From the NCBI GenBank assembly GCA_025058215.1, contig JANXEO010000001.1:372001-436000 (forward strand): a stretch of DNA of 64,000 nt. Reading direction: 5' to 3'. The translations under genes and the position numbers were made by a program. Below are positions 1 to 8,277 of the stretch, in pieces. Within the stretch, counting starts at the first letter, position 1. The number at the start of each line of letters is the position of its first letter. The DNA is from Candidatus Methanomethylicia archaeon. Lineage in GTDB: Archaea > Thermoproteota > Methanomethylicia > Culexarchaeales > Culexarchaeaceae. Under the pieces are notes generated by a model that was given only the letters and a program-made list of their open reading frames with translations, made no database searches and was not told where the DNA came from.

Positions 1-1
1 A

Positions 2-391
2 TCAGATGATGAAATCGATTACCCATATATAACCTCAAATAATATACTAGTAGCGTTATCACAAGATGCGTACAATTACTATAAGACTTATGTTTGTAAA
101 GGTGGTATAATAATAGTAGATGAAGATCTAGTTGAAATTACAGGCTCAAGAGAAGATGTTAAAATTTACAAAATTCCAGCTACACGAATTGCAACATCAA
201 TTGGCAGGAAAATAGTAGCGAATATTGTGGTTTTAGGAGCACTTTGTGCTATAACTGGAGTAATCACTTATGAAGCTCTAGAGAAAGCAGTTCTAGATAG
301 TGTACCAAAAGGTTCAGAAGAAATAAATCTAAGAGCTCTACGCGAGGGGTATAACTATGGAAAAAATCTCCTCACAAATAGTAAATTCTAA
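2..391 (+). CDS. 2-oxoacid:ferredoxin oxidoreductase, gamma subunit (3' end only)
   Basis: This is the C-terminal 129 codons of a gene cut by the left window edge. The gamma subunit belongs to the cytoplasmic enzyme that decarboxylates 2-oxoacids (pyruvate, 2-oxoglutarate or branched-chain) to acyl-CoA and reduces ferredoxin. The family's closing pattern is visible: IPATRIATSIGRKIVANIVVLGAL, split here as IPATRIA and IVANIVVLGAL, followed by the helix LEKAVLDSVPKG and a final ALREGYNYG. The substrate class cannot be told from this piece. Its last 35 bases overlap the start of mvhD, so it is probably cotranscribed with the hydrogenase. That places a ferredoxin-reducing enzyme beside a hydrogenase that may exchange electrons with the same pool. 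Confidence 0.85.
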   Translation, partial: SDDEIDYPYITSNNILVALSQDAYNYYKTYVCKGGIIIVDEDLVEITGSREDVKIYKIPATRIATSIGRKIVANIVVLGALCAITGVITYEALEKAVLDSVPKGSEEINLRALREGYNYGKNLLTNSKF

Positions 392-782
392 ATCAAAAAT
401 AATTGGATTTATGTGTAAATGGTGTGGTTATGCGGCAGCAGATTTAGCTGGAAACTTAAGGAAAATATATCCTACAAATTTAAGGATAATAAGAGTTGCA
501 TGTAGTGGGAGAATAGATACAACACATATCTTAAGAGCTTTTGAAATAGGTGCAGATGGCGTATTAATAATAGGGTGTCATCCCGGGGATTGCCATTACA
601 TAAACGGTAATTATAAGGCTTATGTAAAAGTTATGTTTATGAAGCAATTGCTTAAAGAATTTGGACTAAATCCAGAGAGATTACATATAGATTGGGCTTC
701 TGCAGGAGAGGGGGAGAGATTCTCTAAAATTGTTAGTGATTTTGTAGACAGAATTAATAAGATTAAAAAAGTTTCTCCCTAG
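357..782 (+). CDS. mvhD: Methyl-viologen-reducing hydrogenase delta subunit (MvhD)
   Basis: MvhD is the small iron-sulfur subunit that connects a group 3c [NiFe]-hydrogenase to heterodisulfide reductase HdrA in electron-bifurcating complexes. The protein of 141 residues carries the family motifs: CKWCGYAAADLAG near residue 21, CSGR near residue 49, and GCHPGDCHY followed by GN near residues 73-85. The start ATG follows GAGGGGT at good spacing and lies inside the end of the upstream oxidoreductase gene. Downstream mvhG begins 8 bases later. No hdrA lies in the window, so the usual partner must be encoded elsewhere or upstream of the window edge. Confidence 0.95.
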   Translation: MEKISSQIVNSKSKIIGFMCKWCGYAAADLAGNLRKIYPTNLRIIRVACSGRIDTTHILRAFEIGADGVLIIGCHPGDCHYINGNYKAYVKVMFMKQLLKEFGLNPERLHIDWASAGEGERFSKIVSDFVDRINKIKKVSP

Positions 783-790
783 GTGATTTT

Positions 791-1681
791 ATGAAAAAGG
801 AGAAATTATCGTTAGCTTTATTCCCTTTAACAACTTGTAGTGGATGTGAAAATGCAATACTTGATTCATGGAGTAAAATTCCAGAGAGTTTCATTGAAAA
901 TATAGAAATAGTGTATTCACCATTGATCTCAGATTCAGTTGAACCAAATAGAGTTGACATCGGGATTGTAACTGGAAGTTTACGATTAAATGAAGATGTA
1001 GATAAACTATTTAGATGGAGAAATAAAAGTAAAATATTAATTGCTTTTGGAAGTTGCTCTTGTTTTGGAGGTTTACCTGGATTACTAAATGTTTATAATG
1101 TGTCTGACACCATTGTGGAAATATATGGTGAAAACATAGATTTCAATACATATAATTTACCGAAATTAATAGAATATGTAAAGCCTGTATCTGAAATAGT
1201 AAGTGTTGATATAATGGTTCCAGGATGCCCTCCGCCTGAAAAATTCATTTTAAGTTTGATTGGAAATTTAATTGAAAATAAACCATTTCAATTAATAGAT
1301 AAAAGTTTATGTTTTGAGTGTCCTCTAAATATTAACGAAATTAAAACCATAAAGGAACTGAGGAGATTTCTACTACCAAAAATAAAAGTGGAAAAATGTT
1401 TCTTGGAAGATGGAGTATTATGTTTAGGAATAGTAACTAGATGTGGTTGTGAAGCTAAATGTATAAGAGCAAATACACCATGTAGAGGATGTTTAGGGTC
1501 ATTATATGATGTTGATGAAGCTGCAGTTAAATTTTTATCTTCCATAGCATCATCACTATCTATAAGTGAAATTGAAATAGGAAAGTTTAATGAGGTAAAG
1601 GACTTAATAGGCTTTCTATATAGATATACATTACCACTATCTAAATTTGCATCGAGAAATAGAGGTTTAAGAAATGAATAG
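791..1681 (+). CDS. mvhG: Group 3c [NiFe]-hydrogenase small subunit (MvhG)
   Basis: The small subunit carries the chain of [4Fe-4S] clusters that moves electrons from the [NiFe] site. The N-terminal cluster ligands are visible as TTCSGCENAILDSW near residue 15, GSCSCFGGLPG near residue 85 and PGCPPPEKF near residue 144. The C-terminal half has a second cysteine-rich set (CFECP, then CFLEDGVLC, RCGCEAKC and PCRGC), typical of the Mvh type. There is no Tat signal, which fits a cytoplasmic enzyme. The ATG sits four bases after GGTGAT. The 3' end overlaps mvhA by 8 bases, which points to translational coupling. Confidence 0.95.
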   Translation: MKKEKLSLALFPLTTCSGCENAILDSWSKIPESFIENIEIVYSPLISDSVEPNRVDIGIVTGSLRLNEDVDKLFRWRNKSKILIAFGSCSCFGGLPGLLNVYNVSDTIVEIYGENIDFNTYNLPKLIEYVKPVSEIVSVDIMVPGCPPPEKFILSLIGNLIENKPFQLIDKSLCFECPLNINEIKTIKELRRFLLPKIKVEKCFLEDGVLCLGIVTRCGCEAKCIRANTPCRGCLGSLYDVDEAAVKFLSSIASSLSISEIEIGKFNEVKDLIGFLYRYTLPLSKFASRNRGLRNE

Positions 1682-3113
1682 GAAAATATCTTTCCATCCA
1701 ATAACTAGAATAGAGGGACACGCGAAAGTCACTATTTACATAGATTCTGAAGGTAAAGTGAAGAATACATTATTTCAAGTTATTGAATATAGAGGTTTTG
1801 AAAGAATACTTAGAAATAGACCTATAGAAGAAGCTCCACTAATAGTATCTAGAATTTGTGGGTTATGTTCCCCTTCACATCATTTAGCATCAGTAAAAAC
1901 TGTTGATGAAATATTTAAATTAGAAATCTCAGAAGAAGATGTTACTTTCAAATTAAGAGATTTATTCCATTTAGCTGGAATACTACATAGTCATCTCTTA
2001 CATATCTTCTTCCTTTACCTTCCAGATGTACTGTTTGAAATTAAAGATGTGAATTCTGGATTTCCAAAAATGTTGAAATATCATATGCCTTTAGTTAAAA
2101 AAGTTTTAGAAGTACGTAATTTTGCAAAAACACTATTGGAAGTTCTTGGGGGATCATCAATTCACCCCTCAGCATCTGTACCTGGAAGTTTCTTAAATCC
2201 AATGAAACCTTCACAATCAAGTGAATTATTAAATGTAGCTATGAATTCGATGAGAATGCTAATTGATGTAGTAGAGATGGTTGAAGGAAAAATAAATGAA
2301 AATATGTCTATTGAAGAAGGAATAAATATTCACAGCAATTTTGTAGCTTTATATTCAAATTCTATATATCCACTATATCATGCAGAGAGTATACATGCGA
2401 TTTCAGCTTCAGGTGAACTCTCATCCTCATTTAAATGCTACGATTACTATAAAAAGATTTTTGAGGAAAGTATACCTTGGAGCTATGCAAAATCTCCCTA
2501 TTTAAAGGATTTAGGCTTCTATAGAGTTGGACCATTAGCAAGATTCAATATAAATAAGTTAAATTCAGAAAATTCGAAGGATTTCGTAGAAAGATTTCTT
2601 TCAAAAATTCAAAAACCAATATTGTCTTCAAATTATTATAATCTAATTAGAATTGCTGAGAGCATATACGTACTAGATAGAATCATTGAATTATTAAATG
2701 ATGAAAAAATTACCAATACTCCAGTTACACATGAAAATCTCAAAATAAAAAGACTTGAAGGTATAGGGGTTGTAGAAGCACCAAGGGGATTATTAATTCA
2801 CCACTATAAAGTTAATGGTGATGGATATATAAAAGACGCCAACTTAATAGTAGCTACAGTTCAAAATATCCCTGTAATAGAAAGAGAAATAGCAATAATT
2901 TCTGAGAAAATAATTTCACGTGAAGGGATAATTGAAGATAAATTGTATCGCGAAATATCTAAGGTAATAAGAAATTATGATCCATGTCTTTCATGTGCAA
3001 CGCATAAATATGATTTTCCATATACAATGGAAATACATATTGAAAATAGAGGAAAAATTATAACTTACCCAAAAACATTAAACAGTAATTCTTTAACTTT
3101 GAACATTATTTAA
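1674..3113 (+). CDS. mvhA: Group 3c [NiFe]-hydrogenase large subunit (MvhA)
   Basis: This is the catalytic subunit that oxidises or evolves H2 at a Ni-Fe centre. Both metal-binding cysteine pairs are intact: RICGLCSPSHH near residue 60 (L1) and DPCLSCATH near residue 437 (L2). The N-terminal RIEGHAK motif is also present. About 35 residues follow the L2 histidine. In this family such a tail is removed by a dedicated maturation protease, so the enzyme should need processing. No protease or hyp maturation genes occur in the window. The nickel regulator NikR at the right edge may relate to cofactor supply. With mvhD and mvhG it forms a compact operon. Confidence 0.95.
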   Translation: MNRKISFHPITRIEGHAKVTIYIDSEGKVKNTLFQVIEYRGFERILRNRPIEEAPLIVSRICGLCSPSHHLASVKTVDEIFKLEISEEDVTFKLRDLFHLAGILHSHLLHIFFLYLPDVLFEIKDVNSGFPKMLKYHMPLVKKVLEVRNFAKTLLEVLGGSSIHPSASVPGSFLNPMKPSQSSELLNVAMNSMRMLIDVVEMVEGKINENMSIEEGINIHSNFVALYSNSIYPLYHAESIHAISASGELSSSFKCYDYYKKIFEESIPWSYAKSPYLKDLGFYRVGPLARFNINKLNSENSKDFVERFLSKIQKPILSSNYYNLIRIAESIYVLDRIIELLNDEKITNTPVTHENLKIKRLEGIGVVEAPRGLLIHHYKVNGDGYIKDANLIVATVQNIPVIEREIAIISEKIISREGIIEDKLYREISKVIRNYDPCLSCATHKYDFPYTMEIHIENRGKIITYPKTLNSNSLTLNII

Positions 3114-3121
3114 GATTTGAT

Positions 3122-4309
3122 ATGTCTAGGGAGGATATTAGTAAATTTGCAAATGAAATAAATTTTCCTGAGGAATTAATACTTTATTTAATGAAATTCT
3201 TTAATTTTGAAAGATTAAAATCTATTATTATCCATTTAAAGAAACCCCCAAAATTCTATTCAATTCGAGTAAATACATTAAAAACCTCTACTGAGAAAGT
3301 TTATGATTCATTAATTAGGTTGGGATTAGAAGTTTATATGCACCCTAAGTTAAAAGAAGCAATATTAATTGGATTAAAGGGACCATATCCCATTGAAAAA
3401 GTAGGAAAAAATGTTATTGTAGATAAAAATGCTGCTGAAAGCGTTTATATAGGTGCAGATTTATATGCACCAGGAGTCATATCAGCTAAAGATGTTAAGA
3501 GAGGTGATTTAGTAACAGTAATTTGTGAAACTGGGATTCCAGTTGCAAATGGTATAGCTATGCAAAATGAGAACGAAATTATGGATATAAGGAGGGGTTT
3601 GGCTGTAAAAGTTTTGAATTCCGTTTATAAATGCCCCTCTATTAGGAGTTTAGATGAGTATATGAGAGGGGAAATTTATGAGCAGAGTATCCCCTCAATG
3701 CTTACTAGCATTGTTTTAGAGCCAAAACCATATGAGGTTATAGTGGATATGTGTGCAGCTCCAGGAGGTAAAACAACACATATAGCTCAATTAACTTTGG
3801 ATAAAGCTAAAATCTTCGCCTTCGATAACTCGTTGTCTAAAGTAGAGAAATTAAAGGAAAATGTGTATAGATTGAATATAAAAAGTGTTCATATAGCACA
3901 TGCAGATTCAAGGTATTTACATGTAGATTACCCTCATTTAAAAGCCAATAAAGTTTTATTAGATCCACCTTGTTCCGCACTGGGGGTAAGACCTAAATTA
4001 TTTGAACGTAAAACGTTTAAAGATATAATTTCATGTGTAAAGTATCAATTACAATTTTTTAAACCAGCAGTAGAAATTCTAACTAAAGGGGGTATTTTAG
4101 TTTATTCAACATGTACTATAACTCCCGATGAAAATGAACTTGTGGTAGATTATGTTTTAAAGAATTACCCATTAGAGCTGGAGGAACAAATACTCTACCT
4201 TGGCACACACGGTCTTGACATTATAACTAAATCAAATATGCTTCAAAGGTTTTATCCAGATGAACATGATACACCCGGTTATTTTATAGCAAAATTTGTT
4301 AAAATCTAG
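3122..4309 (+). CDS. NSUN/RsmB-type RNA cytosine-5 methyltransferase with PUA domain
   Basis: The protein transfers a methyl group from SAM to carbon 5 of a cytosine in RNA, probably tRNA. A PUA-like RNA-binding domain lies around residues 95-175. The Rossmann methyltransferase domain follows, with motif I DMCAAPGGKT near residue 216, the motif IV proline-cysteine in DPPCSALG near residue 281 and the catalytic TC in YSTCTITPDENE near residue 336. A domain order with PUA inserted before the catalytic core resembles NSUN6 and archaeal Trm4-like enzymes. It starts 8 bases after mvhA but is unrelated in function. It converges on nob1 with an 11-base overlap. Confidence 0.9.
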   Translation: MSREDISKFANEINFPEELILYLMKFFNFERLKSIIIHLKKPPKFYSIRVNTLKTSTEKVYDSLIRLGLEVYMHPKLKEAILIGLKGPYPIEKVGKNVIVDKNAAESVYIGADLYAPGVISAKDVKRGDLVTVICETGIPVANGIAMQNENEIMDIRRGLAVKVLNSVYKCPSIRSLDEYMRGEIYEQSIPSMLTSIVLEPKPYEVIVDMCAAPGGKTTHIAQLTLDKAKIFAFDNSLSKVEKLKENVYRLNIKSVHIAHADSRYLHVDYPHLKANKVLLDPPCSALGVRPKLFERKTFKDIISCVKYQLQFFKPAVEILTKGGILVYSTCTITPDENELVVDYVLKNYPLELEEQILYLGTHGLDIITKSNMLQRFYPDEHDTPGYFIAKFVKI

Positions 4310-4802
4310 GTTTACGTTTTAATTTAGCTCCACATATGCTACAGGTATCTATATTCTCATAGTACTCCCTTTTACAGGCTGGGCAATACAATTTCCACAT
4401 GATTATTCTTTTAATACCCCTAGTTATTACTGGAAGATACTTAATCTCTAAATATTTCAAAATATTTTGTATTGAAAAATCATCAGTAACTACTATTGGT
4501 TCATACCCTAATTCTTTAAATTCCAATGCTAAAGCTATTGTTGAAATATCAACTTCTGATAGATAAGTTATATCCTTTGTTTTATCAGCAATATCCATTA
4601 CCTTAACTATGAATACATTTTTAGGGTTAATTAACTCCAATTTATTCAATTCAACAGCTCTTTCAACTACTTCCATTTCATCTTTTTGCAGAATTTCATT
4701 TAATGCACAAGCGGGCATAATTTGTTTTTCATTAACAGCAAGTAATGGATTATATCCATTTATTATTGCTGATGAATCTAAAATTATTACTCTGTTTCCC
4801 AT
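4299..4802 (-). CDS. nob1: Nob1 ribosomal RNA endonuclease (PIN domain plus zinc ribbon)
   Basis: Nob1 cleaves the 3' end of pre-16S rRNA during small-subunit maturation. The N-terminal PIN domain has acidic metal-binding residues at ILDSSAIING (residues 7-16), in the SEVDIST stretch and in VVTDDFSIQN. The C-terminal zinc ribbon is CPAC followed by CSICGAK. The length of 167 residues is close to other archaeal Nob1 proteins. It is the second gene of a minus-strand pair with NAD kinase, six bases downstream of it. Confidence 0.92.
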   Translation of the reverse strand: MGNRVIILDSSAIINGYNPLLAVNEKQIMPACALNEILQKDEMEVVERAVELNKLELINPKNVFIVKVMDIADKTKDITYLSEVDISTIALALEFKELGYEPIVVTDDFSIQNILKYLEIKYLPVITRGIKRIIMWKLYCPACKREYYENIDTCSICGAKLKRKPRF

Positions 4803-4808
4803 ATGGAA

Positions 4809-5711
4809 TCATAACTCCATATAAATTCTATTCTTTAATTTACTATAGAAATCTTTATAGTCTATACGTATAAGCTTCGTTGAATACTCACTTTTCTTTA
4901 ATAATATTTTAGTTCCGGTAGGTATGCGTATGTTATATCTACCATCTGCGATCATAATAGCTTCTACACCTTTTTCACATACCTCAACTTCGATTTGAGA
5001 ATCTACTGAAATAACTATGGATCTCTGTATTAACTTTAATGGTGAAAGAGGAGTTATAATAAAAACATCTAAAGATGGATCTATTACTGGACCTCCTGCA
5101 GAAAGAGAATATGCTGTAGATCCAGTAGTTGTCGAAATTATTACACCATCACATCTACCTTTAAATACTTCACTACCATCCTTTTTAATATTTAAGCAAA
5201 TAAGTTTAGAAGGTATGCTGGTCATTATAGTTATTTCATTTAATGCATCTAATGGTGGGTACACTTCTTCAATATTTCTTAACACTTGTTCAGTATATGC
5301 AAATCGCTCTATAGTGGCCTTTAACCTCGTACAATTTCTTGTATGGTAATTTCCATTAATTGCCTTGTATATCTTTTCAGCTAATTCATTGAAATTTAAT
5401 TCATCAGGATAAATTTCGGATAGAAAACCTACAGTACCAGCATTAATAGCTAGTATTGGTATATCCCTTTCTTTTACCTCATCTGCAACTCTCAGTATAG
5501 TTCCATCACCTCCAATAGCTATAATTATATCGGCAATAGTATCTCTCAATGTAACACCATATTCAATATTTAGTTTCCAAGATAATTCTCTTTCAACAAG
5601 TATCTCTACATCTTTCCTCATCAATAATATTTCATAAATTTTCTTAGCTATTTTCAATGCATCTTCAGAATCTGTCTTCGCAATTATTATGATTTTCTTC
5701 CTAAAATTCAT
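4809..5711 (-). CDS. nadK: NAD kinase
   Basis: NAD kinase phosphorylates NAD to NADP in the cytosol. The signature GGDGTILRVADE lies near residues 68-79, with the conserved NAG(T)VGFLSE segment near residue 95 and the nucleotide-binding TGSTAYSLSAGGPV near residue 195. The 300-residue length fits the family. A TATA-like element lies about 25 bases before the ATG, so the message is probably leaderless. It shares a short divergent promoter region with the IF5A gene. Confidence 0.93.
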   Translation of the reverse strand: MNFRKKIIIIAKTDSEDALKIAKKIYEILLMRKDVEILVERELSWKLNIEYGVTLRDTIADIIIAIGGDGTILRVADEVKERDIPILAINAGTVGFLSEIYPDELNFNELAEKIYKAINGNYHTRNCTRLKATIERFAYTEQVLRNIEEVYPPLDALNEITIMTSIPSKLICLNIKKDGSEVFKGRCDGVIISTTTGSTAYSLSAGGPVIDPSLDVFIITPLSPLKLIQRSIVISVDSQIEVEVCEKGVEAIMIADGRYNIRIPTGTKILLKKSEYSTKLIRIDYKDFYSKLKNRIYMEL

Positions 5712-5799
5712 AATATAATCTCCAATGTTATGTTATTATACTTCAAAAATGTAAATGTTTTTAAAGTTGAAAATTAACTAATGTTTAAAGGTGATGTTA
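5712..5799. promoter_or_regulatory. Divergent promoter region between nadK and IF5A
   Basis: On the minus strand TATAATAA (5733-5740) lies about 25 bases from the nadK ATG. On the plus strand TTTTTAAA (5758-5765) would place the transcription start near 5788. A ribosome-binding site GGTGAT (5790-5795) then precedes ATG 5800. Assignment is by position and sequence only. Confidence 0.55.
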
Positions 5800-6192
5800 A
5801 TGAAGAGACCTGAAGAAGCTGGATCACTAAAGGTAGGATCTTTTATAATAATAGATGATGAACCTTGTAGGGTAGTTGACATTGAAAAATCTAAAGCGGG
5901 AAAACATGGATCTGCAAAAGTAAGAATAGTGGCTGTTGGAGTTTTTGATGGTAAGAAAAGATCGTATGTTGGACCTGCAGATTCACAGATTGAGGTTCCA
6001 ATAATTGAGAAAAAGATTGGTCAAGTAATTGCAGTAACTCCAAAATCGTTACAGGTAATGGATTTATCTACATATGAAGTTTTTGAGGTGGCTTTTCCTG
6101 ATGAACCAGAAATTAGAAGTAAACTTTCTCCAGGAATTGAAGTAGAATACTGGGAAATAGCTGGTAGAAGGAAGATAATGAGGGTCAAATGA
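5800..6192 (+). CDS. Translation factor IF5A
   Basis: IF5A binds the ribosomal E site and helps peptide bond formation at difficult sequences such as prolines. The hypusine/deoxyhypusine loop is visible as [10 protein letters not shown] near residues 32-41, with the modified lysine expected at the KHG position. An N-terminal SH3-like barrel and a C-terminal OB fold fit the 130-residue length. GGTGAT at 5790-5795, with a four-base spacer, selects ATG 5800 over the GTG and ATG just upstream. No deoxyhypusine synthase gene is in the window. Confidence 0.95.
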   Translation: MKRPEEAGSLKVGSFIIIDDEPCRVVDIEKSKAGKHGSAKVRIVAVGVFDGKKRSYVGPADSQIEVPIIEKKIGQVIAVTPKSLQVMDLSTYEVFEVAFPDEPEIRSKLSPGIEVEYWEIAGRRKIMRVK

Positions 6193-6215
6193 TAATTTAA
6201 TGAAAAGGTGGAATT

Positions 6216-7529
6216 TTGTCGAAAAAGACAAGTATAAAATTGGAAAACTGCAGATTTATTGTTACTCAAAATAATGATAAAATATTTAGAAATTCATCGA
6301 TATTAATTGAAAATGGTAAGATAGTTGAAATTTCTGGAAAAATAGCTGTTGAAGCAGATTACACTATAGATTGTAGTGATAAAATCTGTATTCCTGGATT
6401 AATAAATACACATACCCATGCACCAATGTCATTATTTAGAGGTTACGCGGATGACCTGCCATTAAAAGAATGGTTAAGTAATAAAATATGGCCATTAGAA
6501 AGAAAACTTAAGGAAGACCACTGTTATATAGGTGCTTTACTTTCATGTATCGAAATGGTTAAAAGTGGAACAACATTATTTTGGGATATGTATTTTTATC
6601 CAACGATGACAGTAAAAGCAGCTTCAGATATTGGTTTAAAAGCAATAATTTCCATTGGAGTTTTTGATTTTAATGATGCATTTTTAAGGGAGAAAATGAT
6701 AAAAGACATATACACTTTTCTCAATAACATAAAAGATTACGAACCGCGGGTTATAGGAGCTCTTGGACCTCATTCACCATATACATGTTCAGATGAACTA
6801 CTTTTGAAATGTAAAGAAATAGCTGATAAAGACAATAGATTAATACAAATACATTTAGCTGAAACTATGGAAGAACAATATGACTTTCAAGAGAAACATG
6901 GTAAGAGGGAAGTTGAATATCTACATGAACTTGGTTTTTTAAGCCCTAATTTATTAGCAGTTCATTGTGTATGGCTATCTAAAAATGAAATTAGACTACT
7001 TGGGGATAATAATGTAAAAATCTCACATTGTCCAACATCTAATATGAAATTAGCTGTTGGAGGAGTTCTACCTCTCAATGAATGTTTAAAAAATAATATA
7101 GTAGTGAGTTTAGGTACTGATGGAGCTGCAAGTAATAATTCTTTAAATATGTTTGAAGTTATGAAAATTTGCGCTTTAATACATAAACATCATACTATAA
7201 ATCCATCAATAGCACCAGCAAAATTAGTCTTTGATTTTGGAACTATTAATGGTGCTGCTGCCATCAACTATATTAACTCTTTAGGAAAAATAGTTGAAGG
7301 GGGATTTGCAGATTTAGTTGTACTAAATATGAAAAGTCCAAATATGATGCCACTATTTGAAAACAATATAATATCGCATATAGTTTATGCTGGAATATCT
7401 CAAGCTAATGTTTCACATGTAATTATTGATGGAGAAATAGTCTTGTTAAATGGTTCATTAACTAAAGTTGATGAAGGTAAGTTATATGAAGAAGTTGAAA
7501 AGACGTTTTTAAACTTATTTACAGATTAA
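6216..7529 (+). CDS. 5-methylthioadenosine/S-adenosylhomocysteine deaminase (amidohydrolase)
   Basis: The enzyme hydrolyses the 6-amino group of methylthioadenosine, S-adenosylhomocysteine or related adenosines. It is a metal-dependent amidohydrolase. NTHTHAPMSLFRG (near residue 67) supplies the first two metal histidines. HLAET (near residue 208) and AVHCVW (near residue 248) give further ligands, and LGTDGAASNN (near residue 301) the catalytic aspartate. The TTG start at 6216 follows GGTGG at normal spacing. The tail overlaps the convergent dph6 gene by 15 bases. The window also encodes an Asn-type nucleoside phosphorylase (43466-44221) that could use the methylthioinosine product. Confidence 0.88.
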   Translation: MSKKTSIKLENCRFIVTQNNDKIFRNSSILIENGKIVEISGKIAVEADYTIDCSDKICIPGLINTHTHAPMSLFRGYADDLPLKEWLSNKIWPLERKLKEDHCYIGALLSCIEMVKSGTTLFWDMYFYPTMTVKAASDIGLKAIISIGVFDFNDAFLREKMIKDIYTFLNNIKDYEPRVIGALGPHSPYTCSDELLLKCKEIADKDNRLIQIHLAETMEEQYDFQEKHGKREVEYLHELGFLSPNLLAVHCVWLSKNEIRLLGDNNVKISHCPTSNMKLAVGGVLPLNECLKNNIVVSLGTDGAASNNSLNMFEVMKICALIHKHHTINPSIAPAKLVFDFGTINGAAAINYINSLGKIVEGGFADLVVLNMKSPNMMPLFENNIISHIVYAGISQANVSHVIIDGEIVLLNGSLTKVDEGKLYEEVEKTFLNLFTD

Positions 7530-8177
7530 TTCAGCACTTTTAATATGTAGTATTCCTCTATCTCCAAACCATCTCTTTTCAAAATCTTTAAGCAAAATCC
7601 TCTTTTTAAAAAAGGGGGCATCATATACAAAAGTTTCGTATTCTCCACCTTCACCACATACACTTATTCCATACTTCCTACTTTTAGTAAGTAAATCATT
7701 TATTGTTTCAGTATTTATTTCACGTCCAAGCCAATTTTCATCTAAACCATATGCTGCAACTAAAACTATTATTGAATGAATACCACAATTCACAATTATC
7801 TTAAGTAGTCTAAATGGGTCTTTCATCCATAATGGTGTAAATAGTTTTAACCCAACTTTCCTACATACTCTTATTAAAAAATCCTTTTGGAAATCAGAAT
7901 ATATAACTCCAGATAATAAACCATTTACATCAAATTCCTTTTTAACAAATTTTAATATTTCTACAAGATTTTCATAATTTTCAAATATTTTAATATATGG
8001 AATCTCCATAGCTTTAGATTGTAAGTTTACCCATTTGATATTAGGATAGTGCCAATACATGGAATCTTCTATAGGTTCTATAGTTATTAAACACTTAACA
8101 TCGAATCCCTGATTTATAGCGTAATATATTGAGAAAGTTGAATCTTTACCACCACTAAATAAAGCTGCAACGTTGAT
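7515..8177 (-). CDS. dph6: Diphthine-ammonia ligase (Dph6), ATP pyrophosphatase family
   Basis: Dph6 performs the last step of diphthamide formation on elongation factor 2. The PP-loop SGGKDS lies at the N-terminus in NVAALFSGGKDST. The conserved C-terminal block CGEGGEYETFVYDAP is present near residue 185. Length is normal, about 220 residues. The start is odd. The only ordinary start codon, TTG at 8186, abuts the ribosome-binding site GGAGG with no spacer. ATC at 8177 lies 8 bases after GGAGGT and aligns with the initiator Met of other Dph6 proteins, so I prefer ATC; TTG 8186 is the conventional alternative. Confidence 0.9.
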   Translation of the reverse strand: MNVAALFSGGKDSTFSIYYAINQGFDVKCLITIEPIEDSMYWHYPNIKWVNLQSKAMEIPYIKIFENYENLVEILKFVKKEFDVNGLLSGVIYSDFQKDFLIRVCRKVGLKLFTPLWMKDPFRLLKIIVNCGIHSIIVLVAAYGLDENWLGREINTETINDLLTKSRKYGISVCGEGGEYETFVYDAPFFKKRILLKDFEKRWFGDRGILHIKSAELICK

Positions 8178-8186
8178 ATTGTTCAA

Positions 8187-8277
8187 CCTCCAATAAGTTA
8201 AATACAGAACGTACTTTTAAACAAAATTTAAAAATATTAAAAACATAATCATGAATGTTATTTGAGGTTAAATAAAA
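8187..8277. promoter_or_regulatory. Divergent dph6/srp54 intergenic region
   Basis: TTTAAAAATATT at 8227-8238 is a plausible TATA element for srp54, and GAGGTTA at 8264-8270 is its ribosome-binding site. On the minus strand GGAGGT at 8186-8191 is the dph6 ribosome-binding site. Confidence 0.5.
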
